A DNA stretch of 64,000 nt from DASUKM01 sp036278735 (GTDB lineage Bacteria; Acidobacteriota; Vicinamibacteria; Vicinamibacterales; 2-12-FULL-66-21): assembly GCA_036278735.1 (NCBI GenBank), contig DASUKM010000009.1, positions 29,167 to 93,166 of the forward strand, read 5' to 3'. A program made the position numbers and the translations under genes. Position 1 is the first letter of the stretch, and every line of letters begins with the position of its first letter. The notes below the pieces were generated by a model. That model was given only the letters and a program-made list of their open reading frames with translations, was not told where the DNA came from and did no database searches. Of the stretch, positions 53,124-62,356 are shown in pieces.

Positions 53124-56100
53124 ATGATGGTTTCCCGTCCGCTGCTGATCGGGTACGTCGTCGTGCCGCTGCTGCTGGCCGCTCCGGCCCGGGCACAGGA
53201 GCCACCCGCCCCTTCGGCGGCCCACGCCACGCCAGGCGCCGTCGGCACGTCGTTCGTCGTCGAACAGGAACAGCTCCACGTGCGGTTCGAGAACGACGGC
53301 ACCGGCACGCGCGAGCTGACGTTCCAGATCCATCTCCTCGATCAACAGGCGGTGCAGCGATTCGGGGAAATTCCCCTCGCATACGCGCCCGACACCGAGG
53401 ACCTCACGCTCGAGCGGTTGACGGTCGAGCGGCCCGACGGATCGGTCGCGGCGTCGGCGCCCGGCAACGTGCAGGATCTCGCCGTACGGCCGTACCAGCA
53501 GCTCCCGATTTTCGTCGACCTGCACCAGAAGGTGATCACCGTACCGGCGCTGCAACCGGGAGACACGATCCGGATGGCGGCGCGCTGGACCATCAAGCAT
53601 CCGTTGACGCCAGGCCAGTTCTGGTTCGAGTACAGCTTCGACCACGACACCGTGATCCGGGACAACGAGCTCGTCATCGACGTGCCGGCCGATCGGGCGG
53701 TTACGCTGAAAACGGCTCCCGACGGGCCGTCGGAACAGGGGGGCGGCGCCGGCACCCTCGAGGGTGCGCGCCGCGTGTACCGCTGGAAGACGTCGAACGC
53801 GGCACCGCTCACCGACGATCAGCAGCGTGCGCTGCTCAATCGGACGGAGCTGCCCGAGGCGGACGTCCGCCTGACGTCGTATCGCGACTGGGACGATCTC
53901 GCGCAGTGGTTTCGCGGGCTCGCCCCGGCGTCCATCGATCCGGCCGTGCGGCAGAAAGCGGCGGAGCTGACGAAGGGACTCACCGATCGGCAGAAGAAGA
54001 TCGACGCGATTTACGACTACGTGTCCAAGAGCGTGCGCTACGTGGGGCTGTCGTTCGGTCTGGGCCGATACGCCCCGCATGCCCCCGCGGAGGTGCTGAA
54101 GAACCAGTACGGCGACTGCAAGGACAAGGCGACGCTGCTGGCGTCGCTGCTCCGCGCGGCGGGGATCGAGAGCACACCGGTGCTGCTGTACACGAACCGC
54201 TCGATTGACGACGGTCTGCCCTCGCCGCTGGCGTTCGATCACGAGATCATCGTGATTGCCGACGGGACCGATCCCTCGTCGTGGACCTGGATGGACACGA
54301 CGGCGGAAGTGGCCCCGATCGGGATGCTGCCCAGCCAAATCCGCGGTAAGCGCGCGCTGTTCCTCGGCAGCCGCACGGAGAAGAGCCGGCTGATTCGAAC
54401 GCCTGCCGACCCTCCGATGCCGTCGATCGACACGATTCAGGTCGACGGCCGGGTGAACGGCATCGGCGTCCTGGCGGCGCACGTCGCGGTGAGCAGCCGC
54501 GGCGACGCCGCGCTGGGACTGCGCGCGATCGTTCGCCTGTTGCCCCACGACAAGCTCTCCGAATTCGGCAAGCAGCTCGCCTCGGCCGAGGGAATCCCGG
54601 GAGAGGTGTCCGACGTCAGCACGAGCGACCCGACCGACACCGGCGGTCCCTTCCAGGTCACCTTCCAGGTGCGAGACGCCGATTACCTGGATTGGGCGAA
54701 AGAGACCAGCACGATCAAGCCGCTCGCGACGGCGACGTTTCCAGATGCGAAAGAAGAAGATCGCCGGGACAAAGATCTCATCGACCTCGGATCGCCGAAA
54801 ACGCTGCACCTGAAGGGGTCCGTGGAGTTGCCTGCGGGATACGTCCCACAGGCGCCGGTGCCCGTCAAGACGTCGAACGACACGTTTGATTACACGTCGG
54901 CGTACGGCGTCGAGGGCACCCGCCTCACGTGGGATCGCACGCTCGTGTCTCACGGAGGCACGATCCCCTCGGCGCGGTTCGGCGCGTACGCCGCGACCAT
55001 TCGCGCCGTGCAGGCCGACTTCGATCAAACGGCCACCGTCCATGCCACCGTTGGGCCCACGCCGGCGATTCCCGCCGACGCGACCAGCACCGAGCTGTAC
55101 GACGCGGCGTTCAACGCGTACGAGGCGGAGCGATACGACGCCGCGGCCGCGCTCTGGAAGCGCGACACCGAGATCGACCCGAAGAAGGGGGACGCGTGGA
55201 TCTCGATGGGCCTCGCGTACGACAAACTGCACCGCTACGGCGAGGCGGCCGCGGCCATCCAGAAGCAGATCGATCTCGACCCGTACAACAAGAGCGCCTA
55301 CAGCGACCTGGGCTCCGTCCTGAAGGACGGGGGGAAGTTCGAAGCCGCCGCGAAAGCGTACGCCAGGCATCTGGAACTCAACCCGCTGGACGGCTCCGCC
55401 ATGTCGGCGCTCGGCGAGATCGACAACGACCTGGAGCGCTACGCGGATGCCGCCGCCGTGCTGACGAAGGCGGCGACGCTCATCAAAGACAACGCCTGGA
55501 TCTTCGATTGGCTCGGGTTGGCGCAAGCGCACCTGAAGCAGATGGCGGAGGCGCGCAAGTCGTTCGATCGGGCGATCGAGATCTCCCCGACCGTCCCGAT
55601 CTGGACCCACGCCGCCTGGCAGATGGCGGAGACCGGTCTCGATCTCGACCGGGCCGCCGACCTGGCGACCCGTTCCGAACAGCAGATCGCGGAGGACACG
55701 CGCGCCCTGACGTTGAAGTCGCTCGACGAGAATCAACTGGACCGGATGAACCGGCTGTCGTGGGACTGGGACGCGCTCGGCTGGGTGCAGCTCCAGAAGG
55801 GCAATACCAGCCTCGCCCTGGCCTACGTGCGCGCCGCGTGGCTGCTCGGCGGACATCCCGGTACCGCCCTTCACCTCGGCGAGATCGACGAGAAGCAGAA
55901 GCATCTCGCCGACGCGCTGAGCTACTACGTCACCGCCGAGGCCGTCAGCGATTCCCCGACCGATGCCATGCGCGCGCACGTCAAGCACCTCGCCGAGGGA
56001 GGCGACCTGACGATGATGCTGGCGTCGGCGAAACGCCACGCGGTGCAGGACCGGCTCGTCCCGGTGAAAGCCCACATGCCCGACGGCCGCGCGCACTTCC

Positions 56101-56360
56101 TCGTGGTCGTCGACCGCGACCACACGGTGCGCGAAGTTCGCTTCTCGTCGGGAGACGACGCGCTGCGGCCGCTCGAGGCCGAGTTGATGCACACGAAGTT
56201 CCCTGTGGAATTCCCGGACGCGGTCGTGCCGCGACTCGTGCTCGGCGTCGACGTCGGCTGCGTCGCGCCGCACGGATGCGAAGCGATGGTCCAGTATCCC
56301 AACGACGTCGAGCTGCCGGACGCACCGGCCACCGGAGCCGGTTCAGGGTCGAAGCCCTGA
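53124..56360 (+). CDS. DUF3857 / transglutaminase-like / TPR secreted protein
   Basis: A 1078-residue protein with a signal peptide (IGYVVVPLLLAAPARAQEPP). The DUF3857 domain (about 30-270) is followed by a transglutaminase-like domain whose cysteine is Cys332 (YGDCKDKATLL), with the histidine in AFDHEIIVI. A beta-rich linker leads to a TPR region from about residue 650 (AWISMGLAYDKLHRYGEAAA). Such proteins are common in Bacteroidetes and Acidobacteria as large periplasmic proteins, but no substrate is known. Two adjacent ATGs occur at 53124 and 53127. The stop lies inside a repeat element shared with 57091. Confidence 0.9.
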   Translation: MMVSRPLLIGYVVVPLLLAAPARAQEPPAPSAAHATPGAVGTSFVVEQEQLHVRFENDGTGTRELTFQIHLLDQQAVQRFGEIPLAYAPDTEDLTLERLTVERPDGSVAASAPGNVQDLAVRPYQQLPIFVDLHQKVITVPALQPGDTIRMAARWTIKHPLTPGQFWFEYSFDHDTVIRDNELVIDVPADRAVTLKTAPDGPSEQGGGAGTLEGARRVYRWKTSNAAPLTDDQQRALLNRTELPEADVRLTSYRDWDDLAQWFRGLAPASIDPAVRQKAAELTKGLTDRQKKIDAIYDYVSKSVRYVGLSFGLGRYAPHAPAEVLKNQYGDCKDKATLLASLLRAAGIESTPVLLYTNRSIDDGLPSPLAFDHEIIVIADGTDPSSWTWMDTTAEVAPIGMLPSQIRGKRALFLGSRTEKSRLIRTPADPPMPSIDTIQVDGRVNGIGVLAAHVAVSSRGDAALGLRAIVRLLPHDKLSEFGKQLASAEGIPGEVSDVSTSDPTDTGGPFQVTFQVRDADYLDWAKETSTIKPLATATFPDAKEEDRRDKDLIDLGSPKTLHLKGSVELPAGYVPQAPVPVKTSNDTFDYTSAYGVEGTRLTWDRTLVSHGGTIPSARFGAYAATIRAVQADFDQTATVHATVGPTPAIPADATSTELYDAAFNAYEAERYDAAAALWKRDTEIDPKKGDAWISMGLAYDKLHRYGEAAAAIQKQIDLDPYNKSAYSDLGSVLKDGGKFEAAAKAYARHLELNPLDGSAMSALGEIDNDLERYADAAAVLTKAATLIKDNAWIFDWLGLAQAHLKQMAEARKSFDRAIEISPTVPIWTHAAWQMAETGLDLDRAADLATRSEQQIAEDTRALTLKSLDENQLDRMNRLSWDWDALGWVQLQKGNTSLALAYVRAAWLLGGHPGTALHLGEIDEKQKHLADALSYYVTAEAVSDSPTDAMRAHVKHLAEGGDLTMMLASAKRHAVQDRLVPVKAHMPDGRAHFLVVVDRDHTVREVRFSSGDDALRPLEAELMHTKFPVEFPDAVVPRLVLGVDVGCVAPHGCEAMVQYPNDVELPDAPATGAGSGSKP

Positions 56361-56410
56361 CCCACGGGAATCAATCTGGCTACTGGTAACTGGTAACTGG
56401 TAACTGGTAC
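56346..56410. repeat. Composite repeat: hairpin plus GGTAACT heptamers
   Basis: GAAGCCCTGACCCACGGGAA (56351-56370) forms part of a TCAGGG/CCCTGA hairpin. It is followed by three GGTAACT heptamers (56380-56410) and then CTCTACGCCG. The same order with 19 of 20 bases conserved occurs at 57091-57110. Confidence 0.85.
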
Positions 56411-56477
56411 TCTACGCCGGCGCATCGGCGTGGTTCTGACGAAGCGCAGCGGCGTTCCCCAATTCAGCGAGGGATCC

Positions 56478-57068
56478 ATGACGATTCGCGCAATGGTGTG
56501 CGCCGGCATCGCAACGGCGGCCGTGGCATCCGCGGCCGCGACGGGTCTGGCATCGGCAGGAAAGCCCGAGCCGGTGCAATATCGCGTACTGGCGACGAAC
56601 AAGACCTCGACGATGCAGAAGGAGATGCAGGAGGCCGCTGACGCAGGCTTCCGCTTCGCCGCCGTGATGGGTGGCGAAACCGCCTTTGGCGGGTCCGAAG
56701 TCGTAACCATCATGACGAGGCATGGCAGTCCTGGCCAGTACCAATACCGTCTGCTGGCGACGAATCGGACGTCCACGATGCAGAAAGAGATGCAGGAAGC
56801 ATCCGACGGCGGATTCGAATACAGAGGACAGACCGTATTCAAGAGCATGTTCGGCGGGAAGGAGGTCGCGGCGATTTTCGAACGCGACGCGAATGCAACG
56901 CCCGTCAAGTACGAATATCACCTGCTCGCCACCTCGAAAACATCGACCATGCAGAAGGAGCTCGACGAGGCCGGAGCGCAGGGATTCGACATCGTCGGCA
57001 TGACAGTCGGCAAGACGGCGATCGGAGGCGATGAGGTCGTCGCGATCATGCGCCGCGTGGTCGAATGA
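56478..57068 (+). CDS. Secreted protein made of three 47-residue repeats
   Basis: A 196-residue protein with a signal peptide (residues 1-27). The rest is three copies of one unit, at about 35-81, 90-136 and 147-192. Each opens with Y-x-(V/L)-L-A-T-(N/S) and TSTMQKE, and closes with a G-G-(S/K/D)-E-V-V/A segment and a charged pair. Each unit resembles a small DUF4177-like alpha/beta domain. Function unknown. The gene lies between two copies of a composite intergenic repeat. The ATG at 56478 is preferred to an earlier one because it starts the signal peptide. Confidence 0.82.
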   Translation: MTIRAMVCAGIATAAVASAAATGLASAGKPEPVQYRVLATNKTSTMQKEMQEAADAGFRFAAVMGGETAFGGSEVVTIMTRHGSPGQYQYRLLATNRTSTMQKEMQEASDGGFEYRGQTVFKSMFGGKEVAAIFERDANATPVKYEYHLLATSKTSTMQKELDEAGAQGFDIVGMTVGKTAIGGDEVVAIMRRVVE

Positions 57069-57081
57069 TGCGGATGCGACC

Positions 57082-57236
<155 letters not shown>

Positions 57237-57256
57237 CCTACTCGCTACTGGCGCCT

Positions 57257-59026
57257 CTACGCCGCATCCGGCGTGTCCCGGACTTGGCCCGTCGTGCTCA
57301 CGTGCGCCGCTTCGGCCAGATACGCGCGCGTGTCCATCAGCGTCGACGCGACGTGCGACGCGCCCGCATCCGTGAGCGGCTGCAGCGTCTCGTCGGCCAG
57401 TTCCGCCGGCGCCCAGCGGCCGACGACGATCCGCATGTCCGGCAGCGCCGCGCGGAGCTTGCGCACCAGATAGCGCGTCTTCGACGGTGCGCTCGGGGGC
57501 AAATCGGCGAGGCACACGATCGCGTAGCCGTCGGCGCGGACCCGCGTCACCAGTTCCGAGGCGAGCAGGCGCGTGCTGACGATGTCGATCTGAACAGGCA
57601 AGGCGCCGGCGAGCTGCGCCAGCATCCGGAGCGCGAGGGCATCGGGCGCGCCGTTGACGGGATACGCCAGCACCCGCGTCGCCATCGCGCGCGCCGGGGC
57701 CGGCGGCGCCGCTTCCGCCAGCAGCTCCAGCATGTCGCCCGTCGTCTCGACGACGGCGGTTTCCTCGTCCGGCGAGAGGCGCCCTTCCAGCCGATCGCGC
57801 TCCGCGTACGTGAGCGCGGGCACGAGCATCCCGTCGTACACGGTCTCGGCCGGCTGCGCTTTCAGATAGCGCTCGACCAGCTCGGCCGCCTCCGCTTCGT
57901 CGCCCGCGAGCAGCCGCTGATAGTAGCTGCGCTCGGCCGACAGCGCCGGGGCGTCCGACAGCAGCGTGCCTAGGAAATCGAGCGCCGGCACGTGTTTGCC
58001 GATCACGACGAGGCACACGGTGAGCGGCGTGGCCATCAGCAGCCCGAGCGGCCCCCAGAGCCACGTCCAGAACGCCACCGCGATCAGCAGCGCGACCGGC
58101 GACACCCCCGCCGCGCCCGAATACAACATCGTCTCGAGCGCGAGGTTCGTGAACGTCTCGAGGACGACGTAGAAGGCGACCACTTCGAGCGGACGCGTCC
58201 ATCCCGGCAGCGCCGCGAGTGCCAGCAGGATCGGCCCGCCGGCCGCGATGACCGGGCCCACATAGGGAATGAACCGGAGCGCCGCGCCGAGCGCGCCCCA
58301 GAACAGCGGATACGGCACGCCGAGCAGGTAGAGACCGGCCGCGGCCAGCGTGCCGTAGATGGCGTTGACGAGCGTCTGCAGCAGCAGTTGCCGGCTGACG
58401 CGCGAGCCGGCCTCGTCCATCGCCTTCGTCGTGACCGCGAGCTGACCGTGCCCGACGAGCTTGATCATGCGATCGCGCAGGTCCTCGCGATCGAGCAGCA
58501 TGAACAGCACGAGCGTGATTACGAACCCCGCGGTGCCGAGCGGCTCGACCACGGGTCCGAGCCACCCAATCCCCGACAGACCCGCCACCGGCGCGGTGGT
58601 GACGACGAGCGGCTGCGCGGCCGTACCGGCCTTCGGCTTCGACGAGCTGCCGAGGTCCCCCTTGATGTTGTCGACCGTCTTCTCCAGCCGCGCGACCGAG
58701 CCCCCCGACTGCGCCCCCCGGATGTCGTGAATCTTCTCGCGGATGTTCGTCCGATAGGTTGGGAGCGCGTCGGCCAGGTTTGTCATCTGGCGATACACGC
58801 CGTACCCCGCGAGCCCGAGAAATCCGAACACGAGGACGACGACCATCAGGACCGCCGGGATGCGTCCGAGCCACCGCTGGAGCCAGACGACCGGCGGCGT
58901 GAGGACGAACGTAATCAGAACGGCCAGCGCCACCGGCACCAGGACCGCCTGGGCCCAGTAGAGGACGGCGACGACGAGCACGCAGCCCGCGAAGGTGAGC
59001 CAGGAAGATTTCAACGCGTCGACCAT
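57257..59026 (-). CDS. AI-2E/PerM family transporter with soluble C-terminal extension
   Basis: A 589-residue protein. The first 350 residues carry the family's helices, starting [20 protein letters not shown] and including [17 protein letters not shown] and [20 protein letters not shown] charged segment of about 90 residues after the second helix ([17 protein letters not shown]) is periplasmic or cytoplasmic. From about residue 365 a soluble extension of more than 200 residues follows ([33 protein letters not shown]). It resembles a B12-binding or flavodoxin-like alpha/beta fold without the cobalamin motif. Family members transport AI-2, Na+/H+ or other substrates, so the name is only a family label. 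Confidence 0.85.
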   Translation of the reverse strand: MVDALKSSWLTFAGCVLVVAVLYWAQAVLVPVALAVLITFVLTPPVVWLQRWLGRIPAVLMVVVLVFGFLGLAGYGVYRQMTNLADALPTYRTNIREKIHDIRGAQSGGSVARLEKTVDNIKGDLGSSSKPKAGTAAQPLVVTTAPVAGLSGIGWLGPVVEPLGTAGFVITLVLFMLLDREDLRDRMIKLVGHGQLAVTTKAMDEAGSRVSRQLLLQTLVNAIYGTLAAAGLYLLGVPYPLFWGALGAALRFIPYVGPVIAAGGPILLALAALPGWTRPLEVVAFYVVLETFTNLALETMLYSGAAGVSPVALLIAVAFWTWLWGPLGLLMATPLTVCLVVIGKHVPALDFLGTLLSDAPALSAERSYYQRLLAGDEAEAAELVERYLKAQPAETVYDGMLVPALTYAERDRLEGRLSPDEETAVVETTGDMLELLAEAAPPAPARAMATRVLAYPVNGAPDALALRMLAQLAGALPVQIDIVSTRLLASELVTRVRADGYAIVCLADLPPSAPSKTRYLVRKLRAALPDMRIVVGRWAPAELADETLQPLTDAGASHVASTLMDTRAYLAEAAHVSTTGQVRDTPDAA

Positions 59027-59049
59027 GCGGACGGGCTTCGAAGCAAGCG

Positions 59050-60591
59050 ATGTGCCGGCGACTCATCTGTCGGCTCGGCAGTTGCATGCTGGTGCCCCTG
59101 ATGCCATCGCTAGGGCGCGACACGTCCGTCGACCGCGGCGCGCGCGCCGCCGAGCCGGCGGCCCGCGGGACGCGTCCGCTGCAGCGACGCCTCCCCCACC
59201 GCTGGCGTTACCGCCTCGCGCCCGATCCACTGTTCCGCCGTCCGAAGGGAGCGCTGCCGTTCTGGGCGCGCGTTCGCCGTCTGTTCTGGGCGTGGTGGCC
59301 CTGGACGATCGCCTGCATCTGGGCGCTCGTCGTGGACAAGTGGGGCTGGGCCATCGGGACGGGCACGATGGCGTTCGTCAGCTATGTGATCTCGCCGGAG
59401 GAGACGCCGCCGCGCTACGGCCTGGACCACGAGTTCGCCGTCGACGATGCGGACTTCGTGGCGTCGATGGCGGGGGCCACCGGCGTGCCGTTCGCGCCGG
59501 GCAACCGGCTCGACATCCTCAACAACGGCGACGCGTTTTATCCCGCGATGCTCGACGCGATCGCGGCGGCCGAGTCCTCGATCACGATCGAGGCGTACAT
59601 CTACTGGGCGGGAGAGATCGGCCAGGAGTTCGCCGAGGCGCTCGCGGCGAAGGCGGCCGCCGGCGTGCACGTCAAGATCCTGCTCGACGCGGTCGGCTCG
59701 GCCACGATCGGCGAAGCCATCCTGAAGACGCTGGAATCGGGCGGATGCCAGCTCGCGTGGTACAACCCCGTGCGCGTCCGGACCATCGGGCGCTTCAACC
59801 ACCGGACGCACCGCAAGTCGCTGATCGTCGATGGGCGCGTGGCGTTCACCGGAGGGGCGGGCATCGCGGATCAGTGGCGAGGGGACGCCCGCACGCCGGC
59901 CGAATGGCGCGACCTGCAGATCCGGATCGAAGGACCCGCCGTCACGCCGCTTCAGACAGGGTTCGCGCAGAACTGGCTGCAAACGACGGGCGAGCTGATC
60001 TCGGGCCCGTTGTACTACCCGCCGCACGAGCCGGCCGGACGGCTGGCGCTCCAGACGATCATGAGCTCACCGGAGATCGGCGCCTCCACCGTGCGTATCA
60101 TGTACTACCTGTCGATCATCTGCGCGCGCCGCTCGATTTACATCGCCAACCCGTACTTCGTGCCGGACGCCGCCGCCATCGAGACGCTCTCGGAAGCGCG
60201 GCGCCGGGGGGTGGACGTGCGCGTCATGGTCTCGGGCCTCCACAACGACAACTGGCTGGCGCGGCAGAACAGCATCCGGCTCTACGGGCCGCTGCTGCGC
60301 GCCGGCGTCGTCATCCTCGAGTTCGATCGGACGATGCTCCACCACAAGACGATGGTGGTGGACGCGCGGTGGGCGACGGTGGGGACGACCAATTTCGACA
60401 ACCGCTCGTTCGCCCACAACGAGGAGAACAACGTCTGCTGCTACGACGAGGCGATCGCGCGGCAGCTCCACGACACGTTCGAGCAGGACATCGAGAGCTG
60501 CCAGCGCGTGACGCTGGAGGCATGGAACCGCCGCGGCGTCGTGCGCCGCGCCTCCGGCATCGCGGCGTCGTTCCTCCAGGATCAGATCTGA
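59050..60591 (+). CDS. Phospholipase D family protein, cardiolipin synthase type
   Basis: A 513-residue protein, counted from the ATG at 59050; starts at 59086 or 59101 are possible because none has a good Shine-Dalgarno site. Two hydrophobic segments near residues 75-115 anchor it. Two HKD motifs follow: HRKSLIVDG with His254/Lys256, and HHKTMVVDA with His431/Lys433/Asp438. Each is followed by the G-G or G-T-T-N motif of cardiolipin synthases. It probably transfers phosphatidyl groups between phosphatidylglycerol molecules in the membrane. It diverges from the AI-2E family gene and converges with the M1 peptidase. Confidence 0.9.
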   Translation: MCRRLICRLGSCMLVPLMPSLGRDTSVDRGARAAEPAARGTRPLQRRLPHRWRYRLAPDPLFRRPKGALPFWARVRRLFWAWWPWTIACIWALVVDKWGWAIGTGTMAFVSYVISPEETPPRYGLDHEFAVDDADFVASMAGATGVPFAPGNRLDILNNGDAFYPAMLDAIAAAESSITIEAYIYWAGEIGQEFAEALAAKAAAGVHVKILLDAVGSATIGEAILKTLESGGCQLAWYNPVRVRTIGRFNHRTHRKSLIVDGRVAFTGGAGIADQWRGDARTPAEWRDLQIRIEGPAVTPLQTGFAQNWLQTTGELISGPLYYPPHEPAGRLALQTIMSSPEIGASTVRIMYYLSIICARRSIYIANPYFVPDAAAIETLSEARRRGVDVRVMVSGLHNDNWLARQNSIRLYGPLLRAGVVILEFDRTMLHHKTMVVDARWATVGTTNFDNRSFAHNEENNVCCYDEAIARQLHDTFEQDIESCQRVTLEAWNRRGVVRRASGIAASFLQDQI

Positions 60592-60595
60592 AAAT

Positions 60596-62248
60596 CTACT
60601 CCTTCAACACGTCGACGTAGTACCAGTCGGTCGCCACGTCGAAGTCGTCGCGCGAGAGCGGCGTCTTCATCGTCTGCCAGGCGCCGGTGGTCGGCGTGAT
60701 GATCGTCCAGCCGGCCGGCGGCGTGCCCGTGCGCCCGACGCGGATCGGCATCGCGAACGCCGCTTCGTCCGCCTTCCAGCGGTACTGCACGGACCCGTCG
60801 GCGAACTTCAGCTCGAGCACCGGCAGGGCGGCGTGCCGGAGGTACTCGTCGAAGATCGGCGTGAGGTTCATGCCCGTCTTCTGATTGAAGTACCGGACCA
60901 TGTCCTCGGTCATGATGTTCTTGTACTCGAAGTGCTGGAAGACGTCGTGAATCAGGGCAAACCAGCGATGGTCGCTGCCGACGACGTGACGCAGCGTGTT
61001 CAGGAACAGCGCCCCCTTGAAGTACATGTCCTGCGGCGGCTCGCGATGGATCCCGTGCTCCGTGATGATCGGCTCGCGGTTGCGGACCTTCTTCTTGTAC
61101 CCGTCGAGGTACAAGATCGCATCGGCCGTGCCCCACCGGTATTCGACGTAGAGCGCCTCGAGGTACGTCGCCCAGCCTTCGTGGATCCACATGTCGGAGA
61201 CGTCGGCCGCCGAGACCGCGTTGCCGAACCATTCATGGGCACTCTCGTGAATGATGATGAAGTCGAACCGCGGGCTGATCCCGACGCCCGTCCAGTCGCG
61301 CTCCAGGTAGCCGTTGGCGAAGTGGTTGCCGTAGGTGACCGCGCTCTGGTGCTCCATCCCCGAGTACGGCGCTTCGATCAGCTTGTAGCCGTCCTTCTCG
61401 AAGGGATACGGGCCGAAGTAGTGCTGGTAGGCCTGAATCATCGGTTTGGCCTGCGCGAACTGCCGCTTCGCCTTGTCGAGATCCTCCGGGAGCGCGTAGA
61501 AGTCGAGCGTGAGCGGCCCGAGGCGATCCGAGAAGTGGACGAAGTGCGCGATGTTCAGCGAGACGTCGTAGTCGTTGATCGGATAGTGGACGCGCCAGTC
61601 CCACCGCGTGTAGCCGTCGCCCAGGTCCGTCGTCCGTTCGAAGCGGCCGTTGGACGCATCGACGAGGCCATTCGGAATCGCGACGCTGATCTCCATCCCC
61701 TCGTCCGGTTCGTCGTGCCACTGGTCCTTGCTCGGCCACCACAGGCTCGACCCTTCCCCTTCGCACGCCGTGAAGATCCACGGCCGCCCCGCGGGGTCCT
61801 TGCCGAACGTGAAGCCGCCGAACCGGCCGATCTGCTTCGGCGTGCCGGAATAATAGAAGTCGATCGCGTAGGTGCGCCCGTTCTTCAGGGTCGTCGGAAA
61901 ATCCACGAAGACGGCGTTCAGCTCCCGCTCGTATTTCAGCGGCGTCGTGCCCAGCAGAATCTTGTCGACGTTCAGGTTGTCGTAGAGATCGAGATGAATC
62001 CGGGTGCCGTCTTTCAGCATCTTGAACCGGATGGTGTTCTTGCCGGTGACGAGCTTCTTCTCCGGGTCGACGCGGATGTCGAGGTGATAGAAGCGCAGGT
62101 CGTTGTTCGCCCGGTACTCGTCGTACTGTCCGCGCAGGATGTCCGCGCGCGTCGGCGGCCCGGACGGGCGGCGCGGCTGCGCGCGGAGGGGGGCGGCGAC
62201 GAACGAGGCGACGGCGAGAACGGAGACAAAGAAGGCTGTACGTCGCAT
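60596..62248 (-). CDS. Secreted M1 family aminopeptidase
   Basis: A 550-residue metallopeptidase with a signal peptide (AFFVSVLAVASFVAAPLRAQ). The zinc site is His334-Glu335-x-x-His338 (HESAHEW) and, 18 residues on, Glu357 (HEGWATY), the canonical M1 spacing. The exopeptidase motif appears as SGMEHQSAVTYG, with His in place of the usual Asn of GAMEN. It is shorter than aminopeptidase N and lacks the long helical C-terminal domain. It probably trims N-terminal residues in the periplasm. The start lies directly against a repeat array and no Shine-Dalgarno site is visible. Confidence 0.92.
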   Translation of the reverse strand: MRRTAFFVSVLAVASFVAAPLRAQPRRPSGPPTRADILRGQYDEYRANNDLRFYHLDIRVDPEKKLVTGKNTIRFKMLKDGTRIHLDLYDNLNVDKILLGTTPLKYERELNAVFVDFPTTLKNGRTYAIDFYYSGTPKQIGRFGGFTFGKDPAGRPWIFTACEGEGSSLWWPSKDQWHDEPDEGMEISVAIPNGLVDASNGRFERTTDLGDGYTRWDWRVHYPINDYDVSLNIAHFVHFSDRLGPLTLDFYALPEDLDKAKRQFAQAKPMIQAYQHYFGPYPFEKDGYKLIEAPYSGMEHQSAVTYGNHFANGYLERDWTGVGISPRFDFIIIHESAHEWFGNAVSAADVSDMWIHEGWATYLEALYVEYRWGTADAILYLDGYKKKVRNREPIITEHGIHREPPQDMYFKGALFLNTLRHVVGSDHRWFALIHDVFQHFEYKNIMTEDMVRYFNQKTGMNLTPIFDEYLRHAALPVLELKFADGSVQYRWKADEAAFAMPIRVGRTGTPPAGWTIITPTTGAWQTMKTPLSRDDFDVATDWYYVDVLKE

Positions 62249-62251
62249 GTC

Positions 62252-62356
62252 GGGCTTTGGGCTTTAGGAGGTTCACGGGTTCACGGGTTCACGGGTTCAC
62301 GGGTTCACGGGTTCACGGGTTCACGGGTTCACGGGTTCAGGGGTTCACGGGTTCAC
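62252..62356. repeat. GGGCTTT heptamers plus GTTCACGG octamer array
   Basis: Two GGGCTTT units (62252-62266) are followed by about ten GTTCACGG octamers (62271-62356), one mutated to GTTCAGGG. On the minus strand the array forms the last codons and the TGA (62337-62339) of the hexosaminidase gene. It also forms the whole spacer to the M1 peptidase start. Confidence 0.92.
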
